Source: a virus. From it: 64,000 nucleotides of DNA. This document shows positions 5,498-15,700 of this stretch, piece by piece. The stretch lies in the IMG/VR virus record IMGVR_UViG_3300044701_001455, positions 1 to 64,000 of that record; one strand, 5' to 3'. Within the stretch, counting starts at the first letter, position 1. Every line of letters starts with the position of its first letter. Under the pieces are notes generated by a model. It saw nothing but the letters and a program-made list of their open reading frames with translations. It did not search any database and had not been told where the DNA came from. Position numbers and translations under genes: made by a program.

Positions 5498-6295
5498 ATG
5501 GCAAAAGGATTCACTGTTAAAGCAAACCCTCCCACAAAATCAGAAACTGAGTGGGATTATGAAGCAATTAAAGAAAGAATGCGTGGGAAGACAATTGTTT
5601 TCTGTCTTCCTGGAAGAGGATGTTCATTTATTTTCCTCAAGGCATTTGTGCAACTCTGTTTTGATCTTGTGCAGAATGGTATGGGAATTCAAATTTCTCA
5701 AGACTATTCTTCAATGGTCAACTTTGCACGTTGTAAGTGTCTAGGAGCAAATGTTCTCCGAGGTCCTAAGCAAGTTCCTTGGGATGGAAAACTGCAATAT
5801 GATTATCAACTCTGGATTGATAGCGATATTGTTTTCAATACTGAAAAATTCTGGCAACTTTGTGATGTTTCATTCCCTGCGGATGCAATTGACGAAGAAG
5901 GGAATGTTGATGAAACGAAGAAGAGAGGAATTACTGCTGGTTGGTATGCAACTGAAGATGGTGTCACTACCTCTGTTGCACATTGGTTAGAAGAAGATGA
6001 CTTCCGTAAGAACGGTGGAGTCATGAATCACGAAACCACAGAAAGTATCAGCAAGCGTCGGAAACCATTTACAGTTGATTACACTGGATTTGGTTGGGTA
6101 TTAATTGAGAATGGAGTTTTTGAAAGCCTTGAGTATCCTTGGTTTGCTCCGAAGATGCAAGTTTTTGAATCTGGTGCAGTCCAGGATATGTGCGGTGAGG
6201 ATGTTTCATTCTGCCTTGATGCAAAAGAGGCAGGATTTGAGATCTGGTGTGATCCTCGCATTCGCGTTGGACACGAAAAAACTCGTATTATCTGA
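5498..6295 (+). CDS. GT-A fold glycosyltransferase
   Basis: 265 residues. NFARCKCLGANVLRG is followed by YQLWIDSDIVF, where Asp-Ser-Asp is the DxD metal/nucleotide-sugar motif of GT-A glycosyltransferases. A later YTGFGWVLIENGVFESL acceptor-side strand and GEDVSFCLDAKEAGFEIWCDPRIRVGHEKT supply the usual GED/His end of these enzymes. The protein would transfer a sugar from a nucleotide donor in the cytoplasm; the acceptor could be DNA, a virion protein or host glycan. The start at ATG 5498 follows a GAAGG about 17 bases upstream, which is loose. The enzyme at 54345-55109 has the same motif order, so two such enzymes are present. Confidence 0.8.
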   Translation: MAKGFTVKANPPTKSETEWDYEAIKERMRGKTIVFCLPGRGCSFIFLKAFVQLCFDLVQNGMGIQISQDYSSMVNFARCKCLGANVLRGPKQVPWDGKLQYDYQLWIDSDIVFNTEKFWQLCDVSFPADAIDEEGNVDETKKRGITAGWYATEDGVTTSVAHWLEEDDFRKNGGVMNHETTESISKRRKPFTVDYTGFGWVLIENGVFESLEYPWFAPKMQVFESGAVQDMCGEDVSFCLDAKEAGFEIWCDPRIRVGHEKTRII

Positions 6296-6300
6296 TACGA

Positions 6301-6453
6301 ATGTTCAATATTCTTTATAAAGGCAGAAAGATCTACACAAACCTTGATTATGAAGAATGCACGGAAGTCTTATCAGAACTTTCGTTAACTTATTACCAAA
6401 CTGGTGAATACGATCCACATTACATTGAATTGGAGGAAATTGTAAATGGCTAA
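6301..6453 (+). CDS. Small conserved-looking hypothetical protein
   Basis: 50 residues, MFNILYKGRKIYTNLDYEECTEVLSEL, ending DPHYIELEEIVNG. A short beta-hairpin followed by a helix, then an acidic tail. It begins 5 bases after the glycosyltransferase stop and overlaps the next start by 8 bases, so translation is probably coupled. Similar 50-60-residue proteins accompany this glycosyltransferase in cyanophages as I recall. Function unknown. Confidence 0.65.
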   Translation: MFNILYKGRKIYTNLDYEECTEVLSELSLTYYQTGEYDPHYIELEEIVNG

Positions 6454-6586
6454 GCGACCATCTTCTAATGGAACAGTTAAAATTGAGTCTAAACCTAAGC
6501 GGACTCGGCAGGGTGCAGGGAAACATACGAAGTACTCTGCGTCATCTCGTAATGGAGCTCGAAAACGGTATCGGGGTCAAGGTTAA
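6446..6586 (+). CDS. Highly basic 46-residue protein
   Basis: MAKRPSSNGTVKIESKPKR at the start, ending RNGARKRYRGQG. Lys/Arg are about 30% of residues and there are almost no hydrophobics, so the protein is likely disordered and nucleic-acid or ribosome binding. The start codon lies inside the previous gene (8-base overlap, AATGGCTAA). The terminator at 6597 closes the unit. A protein of this type, with a KIESKPK...RQG...RYRGQG pattern, is conserved in cyanomyoviruses to my memory, but its role is unknown. Confidence 0.7.
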   Translation: MAKRPSSNGTVKIESKPKRTRQGAGKHTKYSASSRNGARKRYRGQG

Positions 6587-6596
6587 TATCTTAAGT

Positions 6597-6630
6597 ATCA
6601 CGGGGAATTCTTATTCCTCGTGATTTTTTT
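6597..6630 (+). terminator. Intrinsic terminator
   Basis: ATCACGGGGAAT pairs with ATTCCTCGTGAT (one G-T wobble) around a 3-4-base loop, immediately followed by seven T residues. It lies 11 bases after the stop of the basic protein gene and should end the 5498-6586 transcript. Confidence 0.85.
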
Positions 6631-6659
6631 ATAAATTGTTATACACTCTCCAAAATTTT

Positions 6660-7112
6660 ATGAAACCTTATGATCACATTGAAGAGTGGATGGTGCAAGT
6701 CTCTCGTATAAGAGGAGAGTTGAATGGGTTTTCTGTATGTCCTTATGCAAAACAAGCAAAATACAAGATCTTAGAGGTTGATATAGAGAACTTAACGGTC
6801 GAAGATGGGTATGATGTCATTATTTTTGTAGTTGATATCAATCTATCATTGGAAAATATTCAAAAATGGTGTAAAATATATAATCAAAAGTATTCTGAAT
6901 GGAAATTTTTTGAGGATTGTGCTTCTTACGACACCTTCATTAACGGAATTCAGACAAATAATGGAAAATATAACCTCATTTTGGCGCAACCGAGGGAAAA
7001 ATTAAGAAAATATCGTGAAATATTGGCAAAAACTAACTATTATAAGATGTGGGACGATGAATATTTGCAAGAAATCTTAGAAGAGGACTATAATTTGCTT
7101 GACAAGGGATAG
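6660..7112 (+). CDS. Hypothetical protein with VCPYAKQA motif
   Basis: 150 residues from ATG 6660; the frame extends to a TTG at 6636 but this lies against the terminator and lacks a ribosome-binding site. The segment GFSVCPYAKQAKYKI, then alternating strands (YDVIIFVVDI, YNLILAQPREKLRKYREIL), suggests a small alpha/beta protein. The C-P-Y motif is reminiscent of redox or DUF1415-like proteins, but with a single conserved Cys I make no functional claim. It is followed by a 46-base gap to the next gene. Confidence 0.65.
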   Translation: MKPYDHIEEWMVQVSRIRGELNGFSVCPYAKQAKYKILEVDIENLTVEDGYDVIIFVVDINLSLENIQKWCKIYNQKYSEWKFFEDCASYDTFINGIQTNNGKYNLILAQPREKLRKYREILAKTNYYKMWDDEYLQEILEEDYNLLDKG

Positions 7113-7158
7113 AAACCCCTTAAAAAGTTCTGATTCTAGTCAAATCAGGAGATCAACA

Positions 7159-7404
7159 ATGGGACAACCATCAGATCGTAGTAAAGAAGTGATGTATCAA
7201 ATGTGGGGAACCACAAAATTAGTCACAGATTATGAAGTTATTCAAGAAAAGAAGATGCTTCGTGAGATTGGGCACGATGAAATCGTTCCTAAAAAGCATA
7301 ATTTTCAAGTTCAGAATGAAATTCACGAAAGAATTCGCAATGAAGAAGATTATGACGATTGGGAATATGGAACTGAACCGATCCCTCTCAGAGAATGGAA
7401 ATAA
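7159..7404 (+). CDS. Hypothetical protein upstream of gp25
   Basis: 81 residues from ATG 7159, with AGGAGA (7147-7152) at good spacing. The frame is open to 7099, overlapping the previous gene, but the ribosome-binding site decides for 7159. Mainly charged and helical (EVIQEKKMLREIGHDEIVPKKHNFQVQNEIHERIRNEEDYDDWEYG). It directly precedes the late promoter and gp25. Function unknown. Confidence 0.65.
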   Translation: MGQPSDRSKEVMYQMWGTTKLVTDYEVIQEKKMLREIGHDEIVPKKHNFQVQNEIHERIRNEEDYDDWEYGTEPIPLREWK

Positions 7405-7408
7405 TGTG

Positions 7409-7416
7409 AATAAATA
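7409..7416 (+). promoter_or_regulatory. T4-type late promoter (AATAAATA)
   Basis: AATAAATA, 23 bases before the gp25 ATG, fits the NATAAATA late-promoter consensus of T4-like cyanophages recognised by gp55-bound RNA polymerase. It is placed where the structural operon begins. Confidence 0.6.
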
Positions 7417-7439
7417 AGGTAGATTATACTTTACCTTAG

Positions 7440-7841
7440 ATGCCTGTAGAGAGAATTAGTAAGGAATTTAAAGATCTTAGTATGTCTCTACAGGTAAGCC
7501 CTTTGAATTATGATATTCTGGCAATAAAAAATGAGACTGCGATTGCTCGCGCAGTTCGTAATCTTGTTTCAACAGTGCCAGGTGAAAGATTTTTTAATCC
7601 TAGAGTTGGATCTGATATTTCTCAATCACTTTTTGAAAATATCGATCCAATTTCAGCATCTGTGATTAAGTCTCAGATTGAAGAAACGATTAAAAACTAT
7701 GAACCAAGAGTTCAGTTGACCGATGTTGAAGTGACTCCTTATTATGATGACAATGAATTCAATGTCACCATTCGTTATAACATCATCGGTATTGATGTTC
7801 AACCCCAGCAGTTAGTGTTCGCATTACAGCCAACTCGATAA
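7440..7841 (+). CDS. gp25: Baseplate wedge subunit gp25
   Basis: 133 residues, essentially the T4 gp25 length (132). The family signature is clear: NETAIARAVRNLVSTVPGERFFNPRVGSDISQSLFENIDP, followed by the C-terminal beta segment (VQLTDVEVTPYYDDNEFNVTIRYNI). gp25 is the lysozyme-like-fold wedge protein (also the type VI secretion TssE homologue) that joins the gp6-gp7 wedge and helps nucleate the sheath. ATG 7440 is chosen because the extra 14 residues before MSLQ are typical of cyanophage gp25. It abuts gp6 with no gap. Confidence 0.93.
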   Translation: MPVERISKEFKDLSMSLQVSPLNYDILAIKNETAIARAVRNLVSTVPGERFFNPRVGSDISQSLFENIDPISASVIKSQIEETIKNYEPRVQLTDVEVTPYYDDNEFNVTIRYNIIGIDVQPQQLVFALQPTR

Positions 7842-9755
7842 ATGGCAATTATAAATTTTACGGATTTAGATTTTGATCAAATAAGACTTTCTATTAAAGA
7901 TTATCTTAGATCAAATTCAAATTTTACAGACTATGATTTTGAAGGATCGAATATGTCGGTCCTGGTAGATATTCTTGCATATAATACTTACATATCTTCT
8001 TACAATGCCAATATGGTAAGTAATGAGATATTCATTGACAGTGCAACTCTTAGAGAGAACATTGTATCTCTTGCAAGAAATATTGGATATGTTCCTCGTT
8101 CAAGAACTGCGGCAAGAGCAAATATATCTTTCTTTATAGATGTATCAAATTATTCATCAATACCTAGAATTGTAACTTTAAATAAGGGTATTGTATGCAT
8201 AACAAGCTCAAATTTTGGAGGAGAAAGTTATACCTTTGCGACTCTTGAGGATATAACCGTTCCTGTTGTAAATGGAATCGCAAGTTTTAACAATATTGAT
8301 GTTTATGAAGGGACATTCTTAACAACTAATTTTACTGTAAATCCAAATGTCCCAAGCCCACCACAAAGATTTATTATTGAAAATCCAAATGTTGATACTA
8401 GTCTGATTAATGTTGTTGTATCGAAGACAGTTTTTAGTAATATTTCTAGTAAATATACGTTAACTAATGATATTTTTGATGTTGATGGCGATTCAAAGAT
8501 TTTCTTTATACAAGAAGTTGATGATCAAAAGTATGAATTAATTTTTGGTGATGGTATTTTCGGTAAAAAACTCGAAGAAAATAATTATATTTCGGTCAAT
8601 TACATAGTATCAAATGGAGAATTGGGTAATGGATTATCCCAGTTTAATTTTGCTGGTAGATTGAACTCCAATATTGGACTTATATCTCGTGGAATATCTT
8701 TAATTACTACCAATCAAGTATCAGATGGTGGAAGGGAAATTGAATCTGTCCAATCCATTCGTAATTATGCTCCCAAAAATTATGCAGCACAAAATAGAGC
8801 AGTAACTGCAGGTGATTTTAAGGCAATTATACCTTTGATCTATCCCGAATTGGAATCAGTTTCTGTATTTGGAGGGGAAGACTTATCTCCACCACAGTAT
8901 GGAAAAGTTTTTGTTGCTGTCAAACCACAAAATGGTTCTTTTTTACCATCAAGTGCTGCTCAAAATTTAAAGAATAAATTAAAGAAATATTCTGTTGCGG
9001 GAATTGTAACAGAAGTCATTGATTTAAAATATTTGTATATTGAATTAGATGTGAGTATCTACTACAATACAAATATGGTGTCAAATTCAGAACTTGCTGC
9101 CAATAAAGTGATCTCAAATCTGAGCAAATATTCAAAATCTATTGAAATTAATAAGTATGGTTCTAGATTTAAATATAGTAAGGTCCTTAAGTTAATTGAT
9201 GATAGTGATGAGGCAATTACTTCTAACATTACAAGAGTTTCTTTAAGAAGAGACTTTAGAGCTTCTATTAATCAATTTGCAGAATATGAAATTTGCTTTG
9301 GTAATGAATTTCATATTAATAATTCAAATGGATATAATATTAAAACTTCTGGATTTAAAGTTAATGGGATTAATGATACCGTTTATTTTTCAGATAAACC
9401 AAACTCAGATATGAAAAAAGGATCACTATTCCTATTCAAGATTGTTCCAGAATCTGTTGATCCTGTTGAGGTTAGACAAAATATTGGGACAATAGATTAT
9501 GAAAAAGGTGAAATTCTTTTAAATCCAATCAAGATCATTTCAACCAGTATAGATAAAGGTGAATCTATTGTTGAAGTTTCAGCAACACCAAAATCGAACG
9601 ATGTTATAGGTTTACATGATCTGTATTTACAATTAGATACTAATAATATTACAGTCACTCCTGTTCCTGATAATATTTCATCTGGAAATGATATTTCTGG
9701 ATCGAACTATATTACAACCTCAAGTTATACGAATGGAAAATTAATCAGAGAATAA
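7842..9755 (+). CDS. gp6: Baseplate wedge subunit gp6
   Basis: 637 residues (T4 gp6 is 660). The N-terminal part has NMSVLVDILAYNTYISSYNANMVSNE and RENIVSLARNIGYVPRSRTAARANISF, and the middle has the baseplate J-like core SDGGREIESVQSIRNYAPKNYAAQNRAVTAGDFKAII followed by VFGGEDLSPPQYGKVFVAVKP. gp6 forms the dimeric iris that holds the six wedges together and changes conformation on contraction. The gene begins at the base after the gp25 stop and ends 4 bases before the giant ORF, so these are one operon. Confidence 0.93.
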   Translation: MAIINFTDLDFDQIRLSIKDYLRSNSNFTDYDFEGSNMSVLVDILAYNTYISSYNANMVSNEIFIDSATLRENIVSLARNIGYVPRSRTAARANISFFIDVSNYSSIPRIVTLNKGIVCITSSNFGGESYTFATLEDITVPVVNGIASFNNIDVYEGTFLTTNFTVNPNVPSPPQRFIIENPNVDTSLINVVVSKTVFSNISSKYTLTNDIFDVDGDSKIFFIQEVDDQKYELIFGDGIFGKKLEENNYISVNYIVSNGELGNGLSQFNFAGRLNSNIGLISRGISLITTNQVSDGGREIESVQSIRNYAPKNYAAQNRAVTAGDFKAIIPLIYPELESVSVFGGEDLSPPQYGKVFVAVKPQNGSFLPSSAAQNLKNKLKKYSVAGIVTEVIDLKYLYIELDVSIYYNTNMVSNSELAANKVISNLSKYSKSIEINKYGSRFKYSKVLKLIDDSDEAITSNITRVSLRRDFRASINQFAEYEICFGNEFHINNSNGYNIKTSGFKVNGINDTVYFSDKPNSDMKKGSLFLFKIVPESVDPVEVRQNIGTIDYEKGEILLNPIKIISTSIDKGESIVEVSATPKSNDVIGLHDLYLQLDTNNITVTPVPDNISSGNDISGSNYITTSSYTNGKLIRE

Positions 9756-9759
9756 TAAA

Positions 9760-12700
9760 ATGAAGAAAGCAAGGATTAACATTAGTAACATACTAAAAAA
9801 CCAACTTCCTAATTTTGTAAAGGAAGAATATCCTTTGGTTGAAGAGTTATTCTCTGAATATTATAAAGGTCAAGAATATCAAGGTGGAATTTTAGACATA
9901 CTTCAAAATATTGATCAGTATATCAAATTAGACAATAATACTAATTTGACTGAAAGCACTAATATTGTATCAGATATTAGTTTTGCAGATGCTGTAATAC
10001 CTGTTACTAACACCAGTGGATTTCCAGATCGCTATGGTTTGATTGAGATTGATTCTGAAGTTATTCTTTATAAGTCAAAAACACAGAATTCATTCGTTGA
10101 TTGTGTAAGAGGTTTTAGTGGAATTACTTCTTATGATAATTCTTTAAATTTTGAACAAACTATTGCTGAAAATCATGTAGATGGATCTGTTGTTAAAAAT
10201 TTAAATATTTTATTTCTGAATGAGTTTTTCAACAAAGTTAAAAAGCAATTCGCACCTGGATTTGAGAATAGAAATTTCTTTAAAGATACATCTTCTAAAA
10301 TTGACCTTAATGAAAATGTTTTCATTAAACAACTGAAAGATTTCTATTCATCTAAGGGAACTGATGATTCGTTTAAAATATTATTCAAATCACTTTTTAA
10401 TGACAATGTTGAAATTATCAGACCTAGAGATTTTTTAATTCGTCCATCAGATGCTCAGTATAGAGTTAATAAGGAATTAATTATTGAAGCAATAGAAGGA
10501 GATCCTTTGGATCTTGTAGATACTACAATCTTCCAAAATCCTTTAACTATAAATGGTGAAGACTTTATTTCATATGCTTATGGAACGGTAAATAAGGTTG
10601 AAACTATTTCTAGAAAAGACAAGACTTATTATGCAGTCAGTCTAGATTTTGATTATAATAAGGATATTAACCTAAAGGGTTCTGTTTATGGTGAATTTGT
10701 AATTGGAGCAAAAACATTTATCACCGATAAAGTTTCTGAGCAGTCTACAGTAATCACAGTAGACTCAACGTATGGATTTCCAGAAACTAATGGAGTTTTA
10801 AGAGTCACATTTGATGATGGTCTAATCTCTACTATCTCGTATCAAAGAAAAAATCTTAATCAATTTATAGGTTGTTCCGAAATTAATAGAGAAATTCCCC
10901 AAGGAAATTCTATTTACTTGAATTATTATTGTGAAGGTGGAAATACTGTAGGGAATGATGAAAATCCTATTAAATTTAGAATTACAGGAGTATTATCAGA
11001 AGCAACAACATCTGATGATTCTCACTATATTGTAGAAGGTAATAGAATTAATCTAAGAACTTTAGGAAAGGATATTCGAGAACCTTCTTTTAATAATTGG
11101 AAATTTAATATTGCTCCAAAATATAATGTTAAAAGTATTATTAAAAATAATACTATCAATAACACTTATTTAATTGAAGTATATGATGAGCATATATTTT
11201 ATAAAGGAGACAGTGTAAAACTTATTTCATCAAGACCTCAATTAGTTCCCGGAACTGATGATCTAGGATTTTCTGAATTTTTTGGCGATGTTCAATCTGT
11301 AGATGGAAAGTTCTCTTTTACTTGTGCCATTAATTTTGATTTAGATACTACTTTAGTATATGAAGTTGAAAGAGAAATTAATAAATTTAATTTTAGTTAT
11401 AATTCTTCTATATCAGATTCAAATAATAATTACGTAACAGATGTTCAAAATGTTTATAGAGACTCTGAAGGATCTCTATATGTCGCTTCTCAGTCATTGC
11501 CAACATATACTAATGATGTTTTACCAATTACTGATGACACTATTGTATTATCATCGAGTGTTTATATAAGCGAAGAACTTAATCAGAACGATCCAGAAAA
11601 AATTGATAAGATTTTAAACATTGGAAGGCATACCTTTAAGACAGGCGATGCGGTTTATTATCAATCCGGAGATAATAATAATAAATTAAATTTATCTGAA
11701 GGAATTTATTATGTTAAAGTAGTTGGATCTCTTAATAACCCAACTCAAATTAAGTTATCTAGTAGCAGAACTAACATTGATAATAACATTTTCTTAGATG
11801 TTAGTTTAAAAAATCCATCTTTGACAGGTAGTGATAATAAATTATATAAGTCTACAAATGAAATAATTTATTTCCAAAATAGTCTTAAAAATAGTTTAAC
11901 TTCTTCAAAATTTGAGAAATTTATTTCTCCAAAGAATTTAATAAAAAAAATTAATAATCCATTAGAAACCAAAGAAAAACAACTGACTTCTCCTGGACAG
12001 ACTGGAATTTTAGTGAATGGTGTTGAAATTGTAAACTATAAATCAAATGATTTTATTTACTATGGATCAATTGAAGATATTAAAATTAAATCTCCAGGAA
12101 GCGACTATGATATTATAACCCCTCCGCAATTAAACATTGTTGATAAAAATGGGTCAGGTGCGTCTGCAATTTGTCACATTAGTGGATCTCTCACTAGAAT
12201 TGATATTTTAAATGGTGGATTTGATTATGAAAAAACTCCTACCATTGAGATTAGTGGTGGTAATGGTATTGATGCTGAAGTAAGTCCAAATATGAGCACA
12301 TTTGAGCATTCCATGGCATTTAGTGCCAAAGAAGGAACCTCTCAAATTAATTTTTCCTCAGATACTATCACATTTAATGTAAGACATAAATTTTATGATG
12401 GTGAGGAAATTAAATATGATTACACTCAAGTTCCTCTTGAAGGTCTTAGGAAAGAAATTACTTACTATGTTGGAACTGAAGATGATTATTCTGTAAAATT
12501 ATATGCAACATATCAGGATTCTATTAAAAAGATCAACCAAATTGATTTAAACTTACCCAATGTATTGGGGACGCATTATCTGATAAGTGTTCAAAAGAAA
12601 TCTACAATAGGATCTATCAATATTGTAAGGGCGGGAACTGGATATTCAAATAGAAAAACAGTTACTCTAAGTCAAAATATTAATATTTTTTCTAATGTAG

Positions 12701-15700
12701 TCAATATTAAAAATCATGGGTATCAAACTGGAGAAAAACTAGTATATTCAACAACAGGATCTCCTATTGTTGGTTTAGCAACAACATCCGAATACTTAGC
12801 TTATAAAGTCAATGAAGATCAATTTAAACTTTGCGAAATTAATAACCAGTCTGAAGATAAAAACTTCTATTTGAGAACAGAACAATTTGTTAATTTTACT
12901 GAAACCGGATCTGGAAATCATATTTTTAATTATCCTCCAATTTCAGTTAAAGTTATTGGATCATTTAAAAATAAAAATTTAAGCCCATCATTACTGGAAG
13001 CGCAAATTGTACCAGCATTTCGAGGATCTATAACTTCAGTTTTTGTTGAAAGTGGTGGAGTTGGTTATGGTTCTTCTGACATTATTAACTACAATAGGCA
13101 GCCAGATTTTGTTCTAGAAAATGGAACTGGTGCCGAATTAAGACCTATTATTTCTCAAGGAAAAATAAGTGAAGTTTTAATTGTAAATGGTGGATCTCAA
13201 TACACTGCGCTTCCGATAATTGAAGTTGTTGGATCGGGAACTGGAGCTAAATTACTGCCAATTATATCAAATGGAAGTATAGTTGATATTGAAATAGTTT
13301 CTTCCGGTATCAATTATGACTCCGATGCAACAATTTTAAATGTCAATTCTGCTGGATCTGGGGCTAATTTTGAATTTTCTATTCAATCTTGGAATGTTAA
13401 TTCTGTCGAAAGGTCAATTCAGAATGGTAATATTTTAACCAGTGATATTTTCCTTTATGACACTAAGAATGAGTATGATGAGAGAATGACTCAAATCACT
13501 CATTTATACGCACCTAGAAAACTTCGTGAAAATCTTATTGTTTCCAAGGAAGAAGGTGGTCAAATTTTCTACAGAAAGGATATTGAAAATGATACTAGAT
13601 TGGATGATTATTATCACTCTCCTATAATTGGTTGGGCATATGATGGAAATCCAATTTATGGACCATTTGGATATGAAAATCCAGATGGATCTGGATTGAC
13701 TAAGAAGATGAAGACTGGATATGGTTTAAATATCAGTAAACCAAATAGACCAAGTATAAACCTTTTCCCTGCTGGATTTTTTGTTGAAGACTATGATTAT
13801 ATTGGTAATGGAGATCTAGACGAATATAATGGAAGATTTTGCGCTACTCCAGAATTTCCAAATGGAACTTATGCATACTTTGCAACACTTGGAGAATTTG
13901 ATAATGTATTCAGTAGAGATTATTTGCGCCCAACCTTCCCATATTTAATAGGAAACTATTATAAATCAACTCCGATTGAATTTAATTTTGATGCTGATAA
14001 TACTCAAAACACGTTAGTATTTGAAAATATTAATTTAATTAGAAATACTACACCATATGGGATAATTTCTAAAAACAGTTCTTACAGTTATGCCTTTAAT
14101 CCAATAGATTATGAGGAACAACTTAATAAAATAACTAGAGTTGGTAATGGAAAAATTGATAATATTAATATTATTTCAGGTGGAGAAAATTATAAAGTAG
14201 GAGATAAAATCACACTTTCTGAGGATGAATTTGGAAACAAATCTTATGCTGAAATTACAAAGATTAAGGGTGTCGGAATATCTTCAATTTCAGTAACCTT
14301 TAATGAAATTCCATATGTTGAATTTGGATCTTCTAGAGACTTTAAAACTATTGTTGGGGTAGCTTCAACTCCACATCAATTAAAAGATCAGGATGTTATT
14401 AATATTATAGGATTAAATGAGATATTTACAAATAGACAAAAAAATGTAACATCAAGAATAAATGTTTTTACAAATCAATTGTCTATAACAAAAAATGTTG
14501 AGCCAAGTTCTGTTACTGGTATAATAACAACATTTCAAGTTAGTGGTAATCTGAATGATTATGCTATTAAGCCAAATGACATTTATATTTCTCAAGAAGG
14601 AGAAGAGATTAAAATACTGAATATTGACCTATCCTCATCTTCTATAAGAGTTAAAAGAGGAGTTGGATTATCAACATATTATTCTGGATCAACTTTAACA
14701 GAAAAACCAAGAAGATTTGAAGTTAGCGCCGTGGAAGCTTCATCTTCAGATAATTTAAATGGTAAAATTTATCCCACTAATAGGGAACTATATTTTAATC
14801 CATCAAACTCTGTTGGTCTTGGAACAGTTGGATTAAGCACTACCATTTTCCTTAATATAGTTCCTTTAAATTATCAAGTTTCAATTGACACCGAAGCAGA
14901 AGTTATTATTGGTGTTACTACAGTTTTAAGAACGGGATTGATTTTCAATAACCCATTGAATGCTGGACAATTTAAAATTGGCGATTATATCAATTTGGTT
15001 GGATCTTCTGACCTTAGTTTTAATGCAGTTCAAAAGGCAAAAGTTCTTAATGTAGGCATTGGATCGATTGTTGTTGATTATGATTCAACCGCACTATCTG
15101 GAATTGGAGTAACTTCTTTTGTTACTAAATGGGAAGTTAGTGAAATTGGAATACAATCATTGTATCTACCAAATCACAACTTAAAAACTGGTGAAAAAAT
15201 TACCTATTATGCAAATTCAGGAACACCCTTAGGAGTTTCTACAGATAAAATATCTTCTTCTTCATTATCTGATGGTAATGAGTTTTATGTTTCTAGTCTT
15301 GATCATGATCACATTGGAATTTCCACAGTAATAGTCGGATTGACGACATCTGGAGAATATTTAAATCCACTTAGTGGGCAAGGATTGCTATATTTTACTT
15401 CTTTGGGAAGTGGTTCTTATCATAGCTTTAAAACAAATTATAATGTCCAAAGTGGTAAAGTTATTAAAAATGTTGCAAGATTAGCAACTACTAAATCCCC
15501 ATCATTATTCTTTAATGAAAATATTGAAGTTTCTAATGTACCAAAAACAAATAGAACCATTGGTGTAAAGTATAATAAAGAAAATAGAAGATTAGTTGTA
15601 AATCCAAAGTCCTTTACCGTTATTGATGTAGATACAAATTCTAGTTCTATTTTTATCCCAGATCACAGATATTCTACTGGTGATAAAATTATCCATACGA

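Noticed and set aside
7415-7438. TAAGGTA/TACCTTA inverted repeat before gp25
   Set aside because: The left arm overlaps the late promoter, so it would not be intact in the main transcript, and no T-run follows; left as coincidence.
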